19,434 nucleotides of DNA. Source: Anaerolineae bacterium (GTDB taxonomy: Bacteria; Chloroflexota; Anaerolineae; B4-G1; SLSP01). Under the pieces are notes generated by a model. The model was not told the origin of the DNA. It saw only the letters and a list, made by a program, of their open reading frames with translations, and searched no databases. Position numbers and translations under genes: made by a program. How positions within the stretch are numbered: the stretch's first letter is position 1; every line of letters starts with the position of its first letter. Positions 1 to 7,927 of the stretch are shown piece by piece. Location: contig JAFGSL010000582.1 of NCBI GenBank assembly GCA_016934645.1, positions 1-19,434 on the forward strand, read 5' to 3'.

Positions 1-153
1 GAAGTGATCGTGCAAGTGGAGTGGTGGCGGGAGCAGGAACACTTGAACCGGCAGCAGATACGGCAAGCGCTCCGCGGCAGCCAGGGGGAAACGTTCACCG
101 CTTCGGCGGAATCTGTTTTCCCCCCAGCTCCTGGGCAGTCTGGCGAGCATTGA
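1..153 (+). CDS. C-terminal end of an unrecognised protein (partial)
   Basis: An open frame enters from the left edge and ends at the TGA at 151-153, giving 50 residues. It begins with a charged, amphipathic stretch containing EWWREQEHLNRQQ and ends with a Ser/Pro/Gly-rich tail, which looks like the loose C-terminus of a real protein more than random sequence. No domain can be recognised. It runs toward the minus-strand DinB gene, so the two are convergent, with about 190 bases between them in which I see no gene. Because the start lies outside the window, a chance open frame cannot be excluded. Confidence 0.35.
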   Translation, partial: EVIVQVEWWREQEHLNRQQIRQALRGSQGETFTASAESVFPPAPGQSGEH

Positions 154-346
154 AGTCTCTGCGCCGCCCGCTAACGTGCGAGTTTTTCCCTAATGTCTAA
201 AAACTCTGCGCTTTCTGCTCGGCCACCCTTGCCTAGGTTGTGAGCGAAACTGCGAAGCACGATTATTTTCGTTATGCGCGAACGCCTTTCATGCCAAAAC
301 TCGCGCAAAATCTTCGTAAGGGTTACTGACCTCGATCGGTGTGAAC

Positions 347-820
347 TCACAATGCCTGGACGAAATTGTCCTCCGCTTTGCCGTTTTTGCTTTCTTCGAG
401 GAAGGCATTGAGTCCACCGACGTGGTAGAGTGTGTGACTCAGCAAAAACAGCGCCACCCCCAATTTCGTCGCCCCTGCCCACCCGAAGGTCTTGTTTTCG
501 GCGTCAAAGTCCATCTCGGACAGCCATTTTTCGGTTTTGGCTTGCAATGCGTCAATGCCCGCCAGGATGTCGTTTTGCGATGGCCAGTCTTCCTCTTCCA
601 CGCTCTCCCAGTCATTGTCGAAGGGCTTTCCTGCTGCGAGCAGTACCGTGGTTTCATCTTCGAGATAGTATGTGGTGGCTTTCAAGATGTGAAACGCGAT
701 GCGCACCGGAATGATGATCCCCTTTCCGGTATGTAGCCAGGCATCGTCATCAAAATCTTCGACGATTCCCGCAAACGTTCGCCAGGTATGTGCGTATTGC
801 TCAATCACTTCGGTTTTCAC
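347..820 (-). CDS. DinB-like (DinB/YfiT superfamily) four-helix protein
   Basis: The 157-residue product has the length and layout of the DinB/YfiT superfamily, metal-binding four-helix bundles that include thiol-dependent transferases and many proteins of unknown substrate. The usual three metal ligands appear to be present: His44 in the FHILKAT segment of helix 2, and His129 and His133 in HTLYHVGGLNAF of the last helix. There is no signal peptide, so it is cytoplasmic. The start is a GTG at 818-820 with an AGGAG about eight bases upstream; no better ATG exists. The gene begins 28 bases after the rhamnosidase stop and is probably co-transcribed with it, though nothing in the protein suggests a sugar-related role. 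The family assignment is fairly firm; the reaction is unknown. Confidence 0.75.
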   Translation of the reverse strand: MKTEVIEQYAHTWRTFAGIVEDFDDDAWLHTGKGIIIPVRIAFHILKATTYYLEDETTVLLAAGKPFDNDWESVEEEDWPSQNDILAGIDALQAKTEKWLSEMDFDAENKTFGWAGATKLGVALFLLSHTLYHVGGLNAFLEESKNGKAEDNFVQAL

Positions 821-848
821 TATGTTTCTCCTATAATTTCCATAGCTA

Positions 849-3653
849 TCACAGATTTTCCAAGGCCGCGTTCACCATGGCCAAAGCTTCTTCGTAGTTT
901 GGAAGCATGTGGAGCACCTGGCGCAGGGGAATACTGCGCTCATGGAAAAGGCTTGCCTTGAGGAAACCCACCACACCGACACGATCCAACACCTCGAAAA
1001 CGGCGTCACGGGCGTCGTCGTCAAGGATGATTTCGCCCACCGGATCGTCCACCGTGAGCGGGCCGCGCGCGTCCGGATCCTGGTAGGGAACGGACCAGTG
1101 CCAGGAACCGGCTCCCACTTCGATTGGCTCCGTATCACCGCCCGGCAGCGTAACCCGCGCGGTTGTGTTTGGGGGGATGATGACATCCAGGTCGATCTTG
1201 CCGTCTTCGATTTTCCAAGCGCATTCCGCCAGCCCGTAAGGGGTGAGATGCCGGACTTGGGCGTGCGTAAGTCCACCGCCCGGACGGGGACGAATCTCCA
1301 TACGCCGGTAGCCCGGTTCGGCAAGCGCCAGACCGCCGATGGTGCGGTGCATCCAATCCGCCACCGCGCCGAGGGCGTAGTGGTTGAAGGACGTCATCTC
1401 ACCGGGATTGATCGAACCATCAGGCAACATCGAGTCCCAACGCTCCCAAATCGTGGTCGCGCCCATAGTCACTGGATAGAGCCAGGAGGGACATTCGCGC
1501 TGTAGCAGGAGACGATACGCGGTGAGGTAATGGCCGGTACTGCACAACGCATCGCAGATCAGGGGCGTGCCGACAAAGCCCGTGCGGATGTAGTAGCCAC
1601 TGTCGCCCACCAGTTCAGCCAGACGATCCCCGGCCTGCTGGCGCTGCTCCGCGGTGGGGAGGAAGTCAAAGGCCAGGGCGAGCGCATAAGCGGTTTCTGC
1701 ATCGCACATCAGACGCCCAGCGGGGGTGATATACTCGCGCGCAAAGGCAGCCTTGGCTTTATCGGCAAGCGCAGCATAGTGCCCTTGCTCGTCCACGCGC
1801 CCAAGCGCGTCAGCAGCACGGGCGATCAATTCTGCCGAATGGGCGAAGTAGGCGCTGGCGACAATTGCCCTATCTGTACGCGCCTGAGCCGGGTTATCGG
1901 GCGGAGCCGTCGGATCGAGCCAGTCGCCAAGTTGGGGGCCTTTATCCCAAAGATAGCGCTCTCCGACCAACGCGGCGACATGATCAACCCAAGCACACAT
2001 ACTCTCAAACTGGTTTTCCAAAATGCCAATATCATCAAAACGCTGGTACAGCACCCAGGGAACGACGGTAGCCGCATCTGACCAGGCGGCTGTGCCAGGG
2101 GCATGGCCGAGGATATTGGGTACGACAAGCGGGACGACTCCGCCAGCCTTGCGTTGCTCAACCGCCAAATCCGTCAACCAGGACTGGAGAAAACCGCTCA
2201 CATCGTGCAGGAAAGCGGCGGTCGGCGAGAAAACCTGTAGATCGCCCGTCCAACCCAGGCGCTCGTCACGCTGTGGGCAGTCGGTGGGCACATCCAGGAA
2301 ATTGCCCCGCATGCCCCACACCACGTTCTCGTGGAGACGGTTCAGCAGCGGATCGGAACACTCGAACCAGCCCGTGCGTTCCATATCGGAATGGATCACG
2401 ACGGCACTGATATCGTCCGGGTTCAGTTCACCCGGCCAACCCTCCACTTCGGCATAGCGGAAGCCGTGAAACGTGAAGCGTGGTTCCCAGGTTTCCATAG
2501 CCCCGCCCCGGAGGGTATAACGGTCGGTAGCTTCGGCAATGCGCAATGGACGGGTGCCCAGTTCGCCGTCTTCCAGCACTTCAGCGTGGCGCAGCGTGAC
2601 CACCTGCCCGGCCTCCCCTTGCACCCGAATACGCAGGCGGCCCACCAGATTTTGGCCGAAATCCACCAGGGTTTTACCGGAAGGCGATTGCGTGATGGCA
2701 ACCGGCTTCAGTTCCTCGATGCGGCGGACTGGTGGGCCAAGCGGAGCCTCCAACGTCGCCAAGTCCCATTCGAGCGTGCGCACCGGCGTCCAAGCAGCGG
2801 CATCGAAGCCGGCCTCAGCCCAGCCCACGGGTTCCAGGCGCGCGTCGTAGGTTTCGCCATCATAAATATCGCTGGCCAGGATCGCACCGGTGGCGGCCTG
2901 CCAGGCCTCATCGGTCACGATGCGTTCGCTTGTGCCATCGGTATACTGGATCTCAAGCTGCGCCAGCAACGCAAGATGTTCGCCATAGATGTTGCGTCTC
3001 CCGCCGCCAAAGCCGAACCGGCCTCGGAACCAGCCATCTCCCAGGATTGCGCCAATGGCATTCGGCCCTTCCTGAAGCATACCGGTCACATCAAAGGTCT
3101 GGTAACGCAAGCGTTGATCGTAGACCGTCCAGCCCGGCGCAAACACGTGATCGCCGACCACGTGCCCGTTGAGCTGCGCTTCGTATAGGCCCAGGGCGGT
3201 GATATACAAGCGCGCCGACTCGACGGCTTTGTCCAGCGCAAACTCGCGGCGCAGATAGGGAGCGGGATTCGACTTTGATGTATCTTCCTCCCAACTGGGG
3301 GAGACAAAGCTGGCGCTCCAATCGTCAGGATGCAGCAGGCCTACCTCCACACGGAGGGGATCACTCCAAGCCGATTCCGTTCCGTCCGTGCCCCACACCC
3401 GCACCCGCAGGCTGACCTGCTCGCGGGCGTCTAGTGGAGCAAAGGGCCACGCGACTAATACAGATTGATCGGATGCTATGCGCCCTGTCTGCTGCATCAA
3501 CGCGCCATCCGCATTGTATGCTGCGATTTCATAAGCGCTTTGATGCCACTCCTGCACATCCGTCTGGACAATCCAGCTCAATCGCGGGCAATCCGTACCG
3601 ATGCCCAATGTATCACGAACGTGCTCAACACGGAGCTGTAAAGTGGTTGTCAT
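849..3653 (-). CDS. Alpha-L-rhamnosidase, glycoside hydrolase family 78
   Basis: The 934-residue product hydrolyses terminal alpha-L-rhamnose by the inverting GH78 mechanism. It shows the family order: an N-terminal Fn3-like region, the jelly-roll rhamnosidase N-domain (about 135-300), a concanavalin-like domain, the (alpha/alpha)6 catalytic barrel and a C-terminal beta domain. The acidic motif DCPQRDERLGWTGD (about residues 455-470) carries the general acid Glu, and TTIWERWD (about 735) the general base Glu, roughly 270 residues apart as in characterised enzymes. No signal peptide is visible, so it should act in the cytoplasm on imported rhamnosides. I chose the ATG at 3651-3653 because it is preceded by GAGGTG; an upstream in-frame start at 3710 would lie inside an inverted repeat and add 19 non-homologous residues. 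After the C-domain there is an extra acidic-then-helical tail of about 70 residues. Confidence 0.93.
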   Translation of the reverse strand: MTTTLQLRVEHVRDTLGIGTDCPRLSWIVQTDVQEWHQSAYEIAAYNADGALMQQTGRIASDQSVLVAWPFAPLDAREQVSLRVRVWGTDGTESAWSDPLRVEVGLLHPDDWSASFVSPSWEEDTSKSNPAPYLRREFALDKAVESARLYITALGLYEAQLNGHVVGDHVFAPGWTVYDQRLRYQTFDVTGMLQEGPNAIGAILGDGWFRGRFGFGGGRRNIYGEHLALLAQLEIQYTDGTSERIVTDEAWQAATGAILASDIYDGETYDARLEPVGWAEAGFDAAAWTPVRTLEWDLATLEAPLGPPVRRIEELKPVAITQSPSGKTLVDFGQNLVGRLRIRVQGEAGQVVTLRHAEVLEDGELGTRPLRIAEATDRYTLRGGAMETWEPRFTFHGFRYAEVEGWPGELNPDDISAVVIHSDMERTGWFECSDPLLNRLHENVVWGMRGNFLDVPTDCPQRDERLGWTGDLQVFSPTAAFLHDVSGFLQSWLTDLAVEQRKAGGVVPLVVPNILGHAPGTAAWSDAATVVPWVLYQRFDDIGILENQFESMCAWVDHVAALVGERYLWDKGPQLGDWLDPTAPPDNPAQARTDRAIVASAYFAHSAELIARAADALGRVDEQGHYAALADKAKAAFAREYITPAGRLMCDAETAYALALAFDFLPTAEQRQQAGDRLAELVGDSGYYIRTGFVGTPLICDALCSTGHYLTAYRLLLQRECPSWLYPVTMGATTIWERWDSMLPDGSINPGEMTSFNHYALGAVADWMHRTIGGLALAEPGYRRMEIRPRPGGGLTHAQVRHLTPYGLAECAWKIEDGKIDLDVIIPPNTTARVTLPGGDTEPIEVGAGSWHWSVPYQDPDARGPLTVDDPVGEIILDDDARDAVFEVLDRVGVVGFLKASLFHERSIPLRQVLHMLPNYEEALAMVNAALENL

Positions 3654-3658
3654 TTTGT

Positions 3659-3664
3659 CACCTC
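3659..3664 (-). promoter_or_regulatory. Ribosome binding site that sets the rhamnosidase start
   Basis: On the minus strand this reads GAGGTG, five bases before the ATG at 3651-3653. It favours that start over the longer frame beginning at 3710. Confidence 0.7.
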
Positions 3665-3677
3665 TATTTGAGATATT

Positions 3678-3726
3678 GCGTGAAGCGTGATACGTGAAAA
3701 AACCTTTCACGCATCACGTTTCACGC
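3678..3726. repeat. Near-perfect 22-bp inverted repeat (hairpin)
   Basis: The left arm (3678-3699, starting GCGTGAAGCGTGAT) and the right arm (3705-3726) are reverse complements at 20 of 22 positions, separated by five bases. The two mismatches would be G-U wobbles in one RNA strand. The element sits between the broken upstream genes and the rhamnosidase start, and the stop codon of the hydrolase fragment falls inside its right arm. It is an intergenic repeat of the kind that occurs in many copies in some genomes; it could also act as a terminator or an mRNA 5'-leader hairpin. An 11-base piece, GCGTGATACGT, recurs at 13118-13128. Confidence 0.75.
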
Positions 3727-3865
3727 TGAGATACTTCCTCAGAAACGCCACCATTTTCTCCAGCGCATCAGTTGTATCATCGGATGGCTGTAGTGTAAAG
3801 CCGTGAAGGGCATCGGGGTATTCATAACATTCCATCTGAGGACTTGAATAGCGACCGAACTTTCA
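3708..3865 (-). pseudogene. C-terminal remnant of an alpha/beta hydrolase (dienelactone hydrolase-like)
   Basis: The minus strand is open for about 50 codons, ending at a TGA at 3708-3710. It reads ECYEYPDALHGFTLQP and then a terminal helix containing ALEKMVAFLRKYLS. A Tyr-Pro..His-Gly-Phe motif followed by a last helix with FLRKYL is the typical end of dienelactone hydrolase-type alpha/beta hydrolases, the His being the catalytic one. The rest of the enzyme (nucleophile elbow and core strands) is absent: a TGA lies just upstream and then the amylase-family pseudogene. I therefore read it as the tail left by a deletion. The assignment rests on a short motif and is tentative. Confidence 0.5.
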
Positions 3866-3941
3866 TCCCAACCGTTGCGGCTCGGCGAAGGCGTTTTCCT
3901 TTTTTGATGGCTTGCTGACGGGTTATGGATTGTGGTATTTT

Positions 3942-5230
3942 TCACCTTATATTTCTGCACTTATAAACCGCATACCCCTGTGCCGGAACAGACACCGTGA
4001 AGGCATTGCCCTTCACAGCCATCGTTAAGTCCTGCCCCGCCAATAGCTTTTTGCCGGTCAGATCAAGATTACACGCAAACTCGGCCTCCGCTGGCCGGTT
4101 AGCCGGGTTCAGGATGACGAGAATCGCCTCATCGCCTGCCGCGCGGGCGTAGATGAAGGGGTAACGGTTTTCCTGGGCGAAGAGCGGCACAAATTCGGCG
4201 TAGGCGGCCAAAGCCCCTTCTTGTTTTTTCAGTTGGATGAGTGCCTTTACTCGGTTCAACAAGGAACTAGGCGCGCTTTCCTGTTCGACCACATTCGGGA
4301 AATCCTCGGTGTCGTCGACCGGAAGGTACAGCTTATCCGGCGCGGCGGTGGAGAAACCGGCGTTTTCTTCTTTGGCCCATTGCATTGGCCCAAAGCCGAC
4401 TTGGGATAGGACCACTCCGCGACCATAAAGCCTTGCGGGTATTCGGTATCGAAGCTGTGGCGAATTTCCCGCCAGAAGCTCTTGGTCCCCTCTTCCTGGG
4501 TGCGGAAAAACTGATCATCGCCCTCGACCTTCTCTGATTTAACCAAAGCGCCGGCCATATCCGCCCGGAAGCCATCTGCCCCCATGTCCATCCAGAAGCG
4601 CACCACCCTGATCAATTCCTCGCGCAGCGCCAGCACATCGGGATGATCCATCGGCGACTGCCAGGAACGTTGGGGATTCGCAAAGCCGAAGTTCAGCGCG
4701 GGCTGGCACCAATAGAAGTTACGCATAAATTGCCCGTCCCGACTGGCATACCCCTGGATAAACTTGTCTTTGAACGCCTCCGGCGCCGGTTGCCAGGTGC
4801 TTTCCGTCCAGATGTACCAGTTGGAATAGGGATTCTTTTCCTGTTTGCAGGATGCTTTAAACCAGGGATGTTCAATGGATGTGTAACTGGCCACGAAATC
4901 AAACAACACCTTCAACCCTTGTTTGTGCGCTTCATCAAAAAGGCGCTTGGCGTCTGCATTGGTGCCATATCTGGGGGCCACCTGGGTGTAATCGGAGATA
5001 TCATAGCCAGCATCGTAGAAGGGCGAAGCAAAGAAAGGGTTAAGCCAGATGCCGTCCACGCCGAGACTTTTTACGTAATCCAATTTCTCGATAATGCCCT
5101 GCAGATCGCCGATGCCGTCCCCATTGGAATCGTAAAAGGTTTGCGGGTAGATCTGATAAAAAACCGCGTTGTGAATCCATTCCGGGCCAGGTGGGATAGT
5201 ATATTTCCCGGTGATTTTTATTTCTGACAT
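3942..5230 (-). pseudogene. Broken GH13 alpha-amylase-family gene (internal deletion and frameshift)
   Basis: The frame starts at ATG 5228-5230 behind AGGAGG and encodes a clear GH13 barrel: VFYQIYPQTFYDSNGDGIGD, GVDGIWLNPFF, the nucleophile Asp in GFRADM (about residue 223) and the acid/base Glu in MVAEWSYP (about 271). Near 4395-4412 it becomes meaningless, while the neighbouring frame (to the TGA at 3942-3944) supplies the family's later part, GPMQWAKEENAGFST, LYLPVDD and the C-terminal beta domain. In intact trehalose-synthase or maltase-like relatives roughly 100-150 residues separate these blocks, including the NHD motif with the third catalytic Asp and the YYGDEI strand. All of that is missing. 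Deletion plus frameshift means no active enzyme. The original activity was probably alpha-glucosidase or trehalose synthase-like; the exact specificity cannot be called. Confidence 0.85.
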
Positions 5231-5649
5231 GTTGCCGACCTCCTGTAGATTTTCTCCAATTGTTCTTCATGCCCTATTTTATCCCAAGAGCCAATTATCC
5301 CTAATCCCTCTGCGAGTGGCACAGCCACTCGCCATACAAAGGCGGTCCAAGCTAAAGGGTCTTCTTCCATCCAATATGCTTCCGCTTCTTTCCAAAGCTC
5401 TGGATTCGAAATAGCTTCCAATGGAACATCATCTTTGTAGTCAGCCGTCGGGTCTCTCGGCCATATTAATTCCTCAGTATCCACGTTATGCTGGTTTGCA
5501 GCATCTACCCCCACTACAAATATCTGGCTTCCTCTGTCAGATGTCTCTGCGGCACCTTGCACAGCAGCTTTAATAACAGCGATATACTCCTGGGCGATTG
5601 TGCCTCTATCAGCAAAAGCTCCAAGGAATTCACTTCTAGGATGGGCCTG
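5218..5649 (-). pseudogene. Unrecognised frame, probably the 3' part of a broken gene
   Basis: This minus-strand frame is open from a TAA at 5650-5652 down to the TAA at 5218-5220, which overlaps the start region of the GH13 gene. It has protein-like sequence throughout (ADRGTIAQEYIAVIK, QIFVVGVDAANQHNVDTEEL, a Trp-rich acidic stretch, then GLGIIGSWDKIGHEEQLEKI) but no good start: the first usable codon is a GTG at 5560-5562, although the meaningful sequence clearly begins about 25 codons earlier. I therefore read it as the 3' portion of a gene whose 5' end was lost by frameshift or deletion. I do not recognise the family. The possibility that a shorter protein is translated from the GTG remains open. 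Confidence 0.45.
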
Positions 5650-5849
5650 TTAACGAAATATCGAAATCCGATACAAGCAAGATTGCTTTCCAGCCTTTTG
5701 ATCGCTTCAACATAGCCCTGATTAAAATGCTCTGTTCCCACCAGTTTCAAGATGGTCTGGCGAATCCCCACGCTGCTTATGACGACCGGTGCTGTGTATT
5801 TTTCACCGTTCTTGGTCGGCTTGTTTCTGGGACGTTCTGTGCATCTCAG
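5640..5849 (-). pseudogene. Fragment resembling an FAD-dependent oxidoreductase (COG1233 type)
   Basis: Between a TGA at 5850-5852 and about 5640 the minus strand reads KYTAPVVISSVGIRQT, then ILKLVGTEHFNQGYVE and CIGFRYFVNRPIL. This resembles the middle of phytoene-desaturase-like FAD oxidoreductases, in which a 'VVSNAG-RQT-LKLVGEEHF' strand-helix follows the second part of the FAD-binding fold. The N-terminal GxGxxG dinucleotide motif and the C-terminal FAD motif are absent. The frame then crosses into the overlapping unrecognised frame at 5218-5649 through a shift, or the two pieces come from different genes fused by deletion. The assignment is from memory of the motif spacing and is tentative. 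Confidence 0.35.
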
Positions 5850-5878
5850 TCATATCGCCAAGACGATTCCCGGAAGGG

Positions 5879-6056
5879 CTACGTATACGAGTTCTGTGGC
5901 TTGTCGCCTATGGTTTCCGCGTGATCAAGAATGGTCTACGTTATTTGGTCGATCGCAAAGACTGTCGCGATTTGAGCATTTCCTGCATTGGCTTGGATAT
6001 GATGGATCGGCATTTGACCAACGCGGAGGCTTTTGCTTTTCACTGGCTTCCCTATT
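5879..6056 (+). pseudogene. Possible C-terminal remnant of an IS4-type transposase
   Basis: The only protein-like stretch in the roughly 340 bases between the oxidoreductase fragment and the kinase gene is on the plus strand. It reads LWLVAYGFRVIKNGLRYLVD followed by RKDCRDLSISCIGLDMMDRH. The pattern 'G..V...GLR-L(V/I)DR-DRRDLS(I)F..G' is what I remember from the end of IS4-family transposases of Chloroflexota. The DDE residues and terminal repeats are missing, and the frame runs into non-coding sequence on both sides. If right, this is the scar of an insertion sequence that may have caused the neighbouring deletions. Low certainty. Confidence 0.3.
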
Positions 6057-6140
6057 TCTGGAAAAGTGTCCGATGGCTAGTCATACCTTTACAAAATGTC
6101 CGAAACCGGTATACTCACCGCAATGTAGAACGTAATGCAC

Positions 6141-6168
6141 AAAACGCGATGCATATATTTTGCGTTTT
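6141..6168. promoter_or_regulatory. 7-bp palindrome upstream of the kinase gene
   Basis: AAAACGC (6141-6147) and GCGTTTT (6162-6168) are exact reverse complements separated by 14 bases that include TATATT (6154-6159), a passable -10 element. The symmetry and position, 25 bases before the chosen start, are compatible with an operator or a leader hairpin. No convincing -35 is visible. Confidence 0.3.
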
Positions 6169-6183
6169 ATGGACGATGGAATG

Positions 6184-6188
6184 GGAGG
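6184..6188 (+). promoter_or_regulatory. Ribosome binding site that sets the start of the TGS-kinase gene
   Basis: GGAGG lies four bases before the ATG at 6193-6195. It is the only strong Shine-Dalgarno sequence near the several in-frame candidates (TTG 6160, ATG 6169, ATG 6181), so 6193 is preferred. Confidence 0.6.
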
Positions 6189-6192
6189 TCGT

Positions 6193-7917
6193 ATGCGCGA
6201 GATAGAGGTGAGACCGGCACAGCCGCGTACCACCGTACACGTCACGTTGCCCGACAACCGTACCTTTGCAGGAGCGGTGGGGGCAACGGTTGAAACGTTT
6301 CTCAAAGTCGCATTTCCCAACCCAAAAGCACCACTCATTGCAGCGTTAGTGAACGGGCATCTGCGGGAGTTGAGCTATGCCCTCAAGCGCGACAGCGACG
6401 TAGAGCCTATCGATCTGGCGCACTCCGACGGGGTACGAATTTACCGGCGTTCACTTTCCTTTTTGATGATGGCAGCAGCGCAGCGTGTCTTGCCCGGCGT
6501 GGAAATCTTCGTCGATCACTCACTGCCATTTGGTGGATATTTCTGCGAGGTGCGTAATCGCGAACCCCTCACCCCGGCCGAACTGGACGCCCTTTCCACA
6601 GAGATGCAGCACATGGTCGCAGCAGACATTCCCATCGCACGCAACAGCATTCCGCTGGAAGAAGCGCTCACCATCTTCCAAAGCCGCAACGAGATGGACA
6701 AAATGCAACTGTTCCAGGGACGCGAACGCAACAAAAAAGACTACCTTCAATGGTACATTCTGGATGAATACCAGGATTACTTCCACGGCTACATGGTTCC
6801 CTCTACCGGCTATCTGGAGTATTTCCGGTTGTTGTGTTGGGAAGATGGTTTCATCTTGCAGTTTCCCCGCCGGCACGAACCCAGGAAACTGCAACCTATC
6901 CAGCAGGATCCCCAACTGCTCACCGTCTTCCGCGACTATGGTCGCTGGCTGCGCTTACTTGGCACAGAGAACGTTGGTGAATTGAACGCCATCATCACCC
7001 GCAATGAATTGCGCAAAACAATCTTGGTCTCCGAGGCACTCCACGAACACCGCATCGCCGACATCGCGCACCAGATTTGGGAACGCCGCAAGCACGTGCG
7101 GGTCGTGCTGGTCGCCGGGCCATCCTCTTCAGGGAAGACCACCTTTGCCAAGCGATTGGGCGTGCAGTTGCTGGCCCATGGTCTGCGCCCCTTCGCGCTG
7201 GAATTGGACAGTTACTTCATCAACCGCGAGGATACGCCGCGCGACGAGAATGGTGACTACGATTTCGAAGCCCTTGAAGCTGTGGATATTGACTTCTTTA
7301 ATGCCAACCTCCAGGCGCTTTTGCGGGGTGATGTCGTCCAACTACCCAAGTTCAATTTTTTCACTGGCCAACGTGAACCTGGGCGTACTGTGAAATTGAA
7401 ACCGGATCACGACGCAAGATGCGTCATCATTGTGGAAGGGATCCACGGGTTGAACCCCAAACTGGTTTATGCGCTCCCACCCGAGACACTGTTCCATGTC
7501 TACGTCTCCGCGCTGACGCAGCTCAATCTCGATCGCCACAATCGTGTACCAACGACCGATAGCCGCCTAATCCGGCGCATCACCCGCGACGCACGTACGC
7601 GGGGCTACAGCGCAGCGGAGACCATCGCCCGTTGGGAAAGCGTGCGCCGGGGCGAAAAGCGCTACATCTTTCCGTACCAGGAAAACGCCGACGTGATGTT
7701 CAACTCCGCGCTGGTGTACGAACTTTCCGTCCTCAAACCGTTCGCTGAACCGTTATTGCTTCAGGTAGACCGTGATTCACGGCAGTGGGTCGAAGCCAAG
7801 CGGCTGCTTGCATTCCTACAGTGGTTCCTTCCGGTACCGACGACAGAAGTGCCGGAGAACTCCTTGTTACGCGAGTTTGTCGGTGGGCTATCCCTCGAAG
7901 AATTTCACTGGGATTAA
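6193..7917 (+). CDS. Uridine kinase-like nucleoside kinase with N-terminal TGS and ThrRS-like domains
   Basis: The 574-residue cytoplasmic protein has three parts. Residues about 10-85 form a TGS domain (VHVTLPDNRTF..AVGATVE). Residues about 90-230 resemble the second additional domain of threonyl-tRNA synthetases (VEIFVDHSLPFGGYFCEV, then a helix with 'IPLEEAL.IF'). Residues about 290-550 are a P-loop kinase of the uridine kinase/phosphoribulokinase group, with Walker A GPSSSGKTT (about 308-316), the acceptor-side motif LDSYFINREDTPRDENGDYD, VEGIHGLNP and the Arg-rich lid RLIRRITRDARTRGY. The family presumably phosphorylates a nucleoside with ATP; the real substrate of this TGS-fused subfamily is not settled. 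The next gene begins ten bases after the stop, suggesting an operon. All key residues are present and the gene looks intact. Confidence 0.88.
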   Translation: MREIEVRPAQPRTTVHVTLPDNRTFAGAVGATVETFLKVAFPNPKAPLIAALVNGHLRELSYALKRDSDVEPIDLAHSDGVRIYRRSLSFLMMAAAQRVLPGVEIFVDHSLPFGGYFCEVRNREPLTPAELDALSTEMQHMVAADIPIARNSIPLEEALTIFQSRNEMDKMQLFQGRERNKKDYLQWYILDEYQDYFHGYMVPSTGYLEYFRLLCWEDGFILQFPRRHEPRKLQPIQQDPQLLTVFRDYGRWLRLLGTENVGELNAIITRNELRKTILVSEALHEHRIADIAHQIWERRKHVRVVLVAGPSSSGKTTFAKRLGVQLLAHGLRPFALELDSYFINREDTPRDENGDYDFEALEAVDIDFFNANLQALLRGDVVQLPKFNFFTGQREPGRTVKLKPDHDARCVIIVEGIHGLNPKLVYALPPETLFHVYVSALTQLNLDRHNRVPTTDSRLIRRITRDARTRGYSAAETIARWESVRRGEKRYIFPYQENADVMFNSALVYELSVLKPFAEPLLLQVDRDSRQWVEAKRLLAFLQWFLPVPTTEVPENSLLREFVGGLSLEEFHWD

Positions 7918-7927
7918 GTTTCAGGGT

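Noticed and set aside
909..1505. Plus-strand open frame of 198 codons
   Set aside because: Antisense to the GH78 C-terminal domain and without recognisable features.
2331..3188. Long plus-strand open frame (285 codons) opposite the rhamnosidase gene
   Set aside because: It is antisense to a well-supported GH78 coding sequence, has no recognisable domain and is rich in Arg/Pro/Gly, as expected for a shadow frame in GC-rich DNA.
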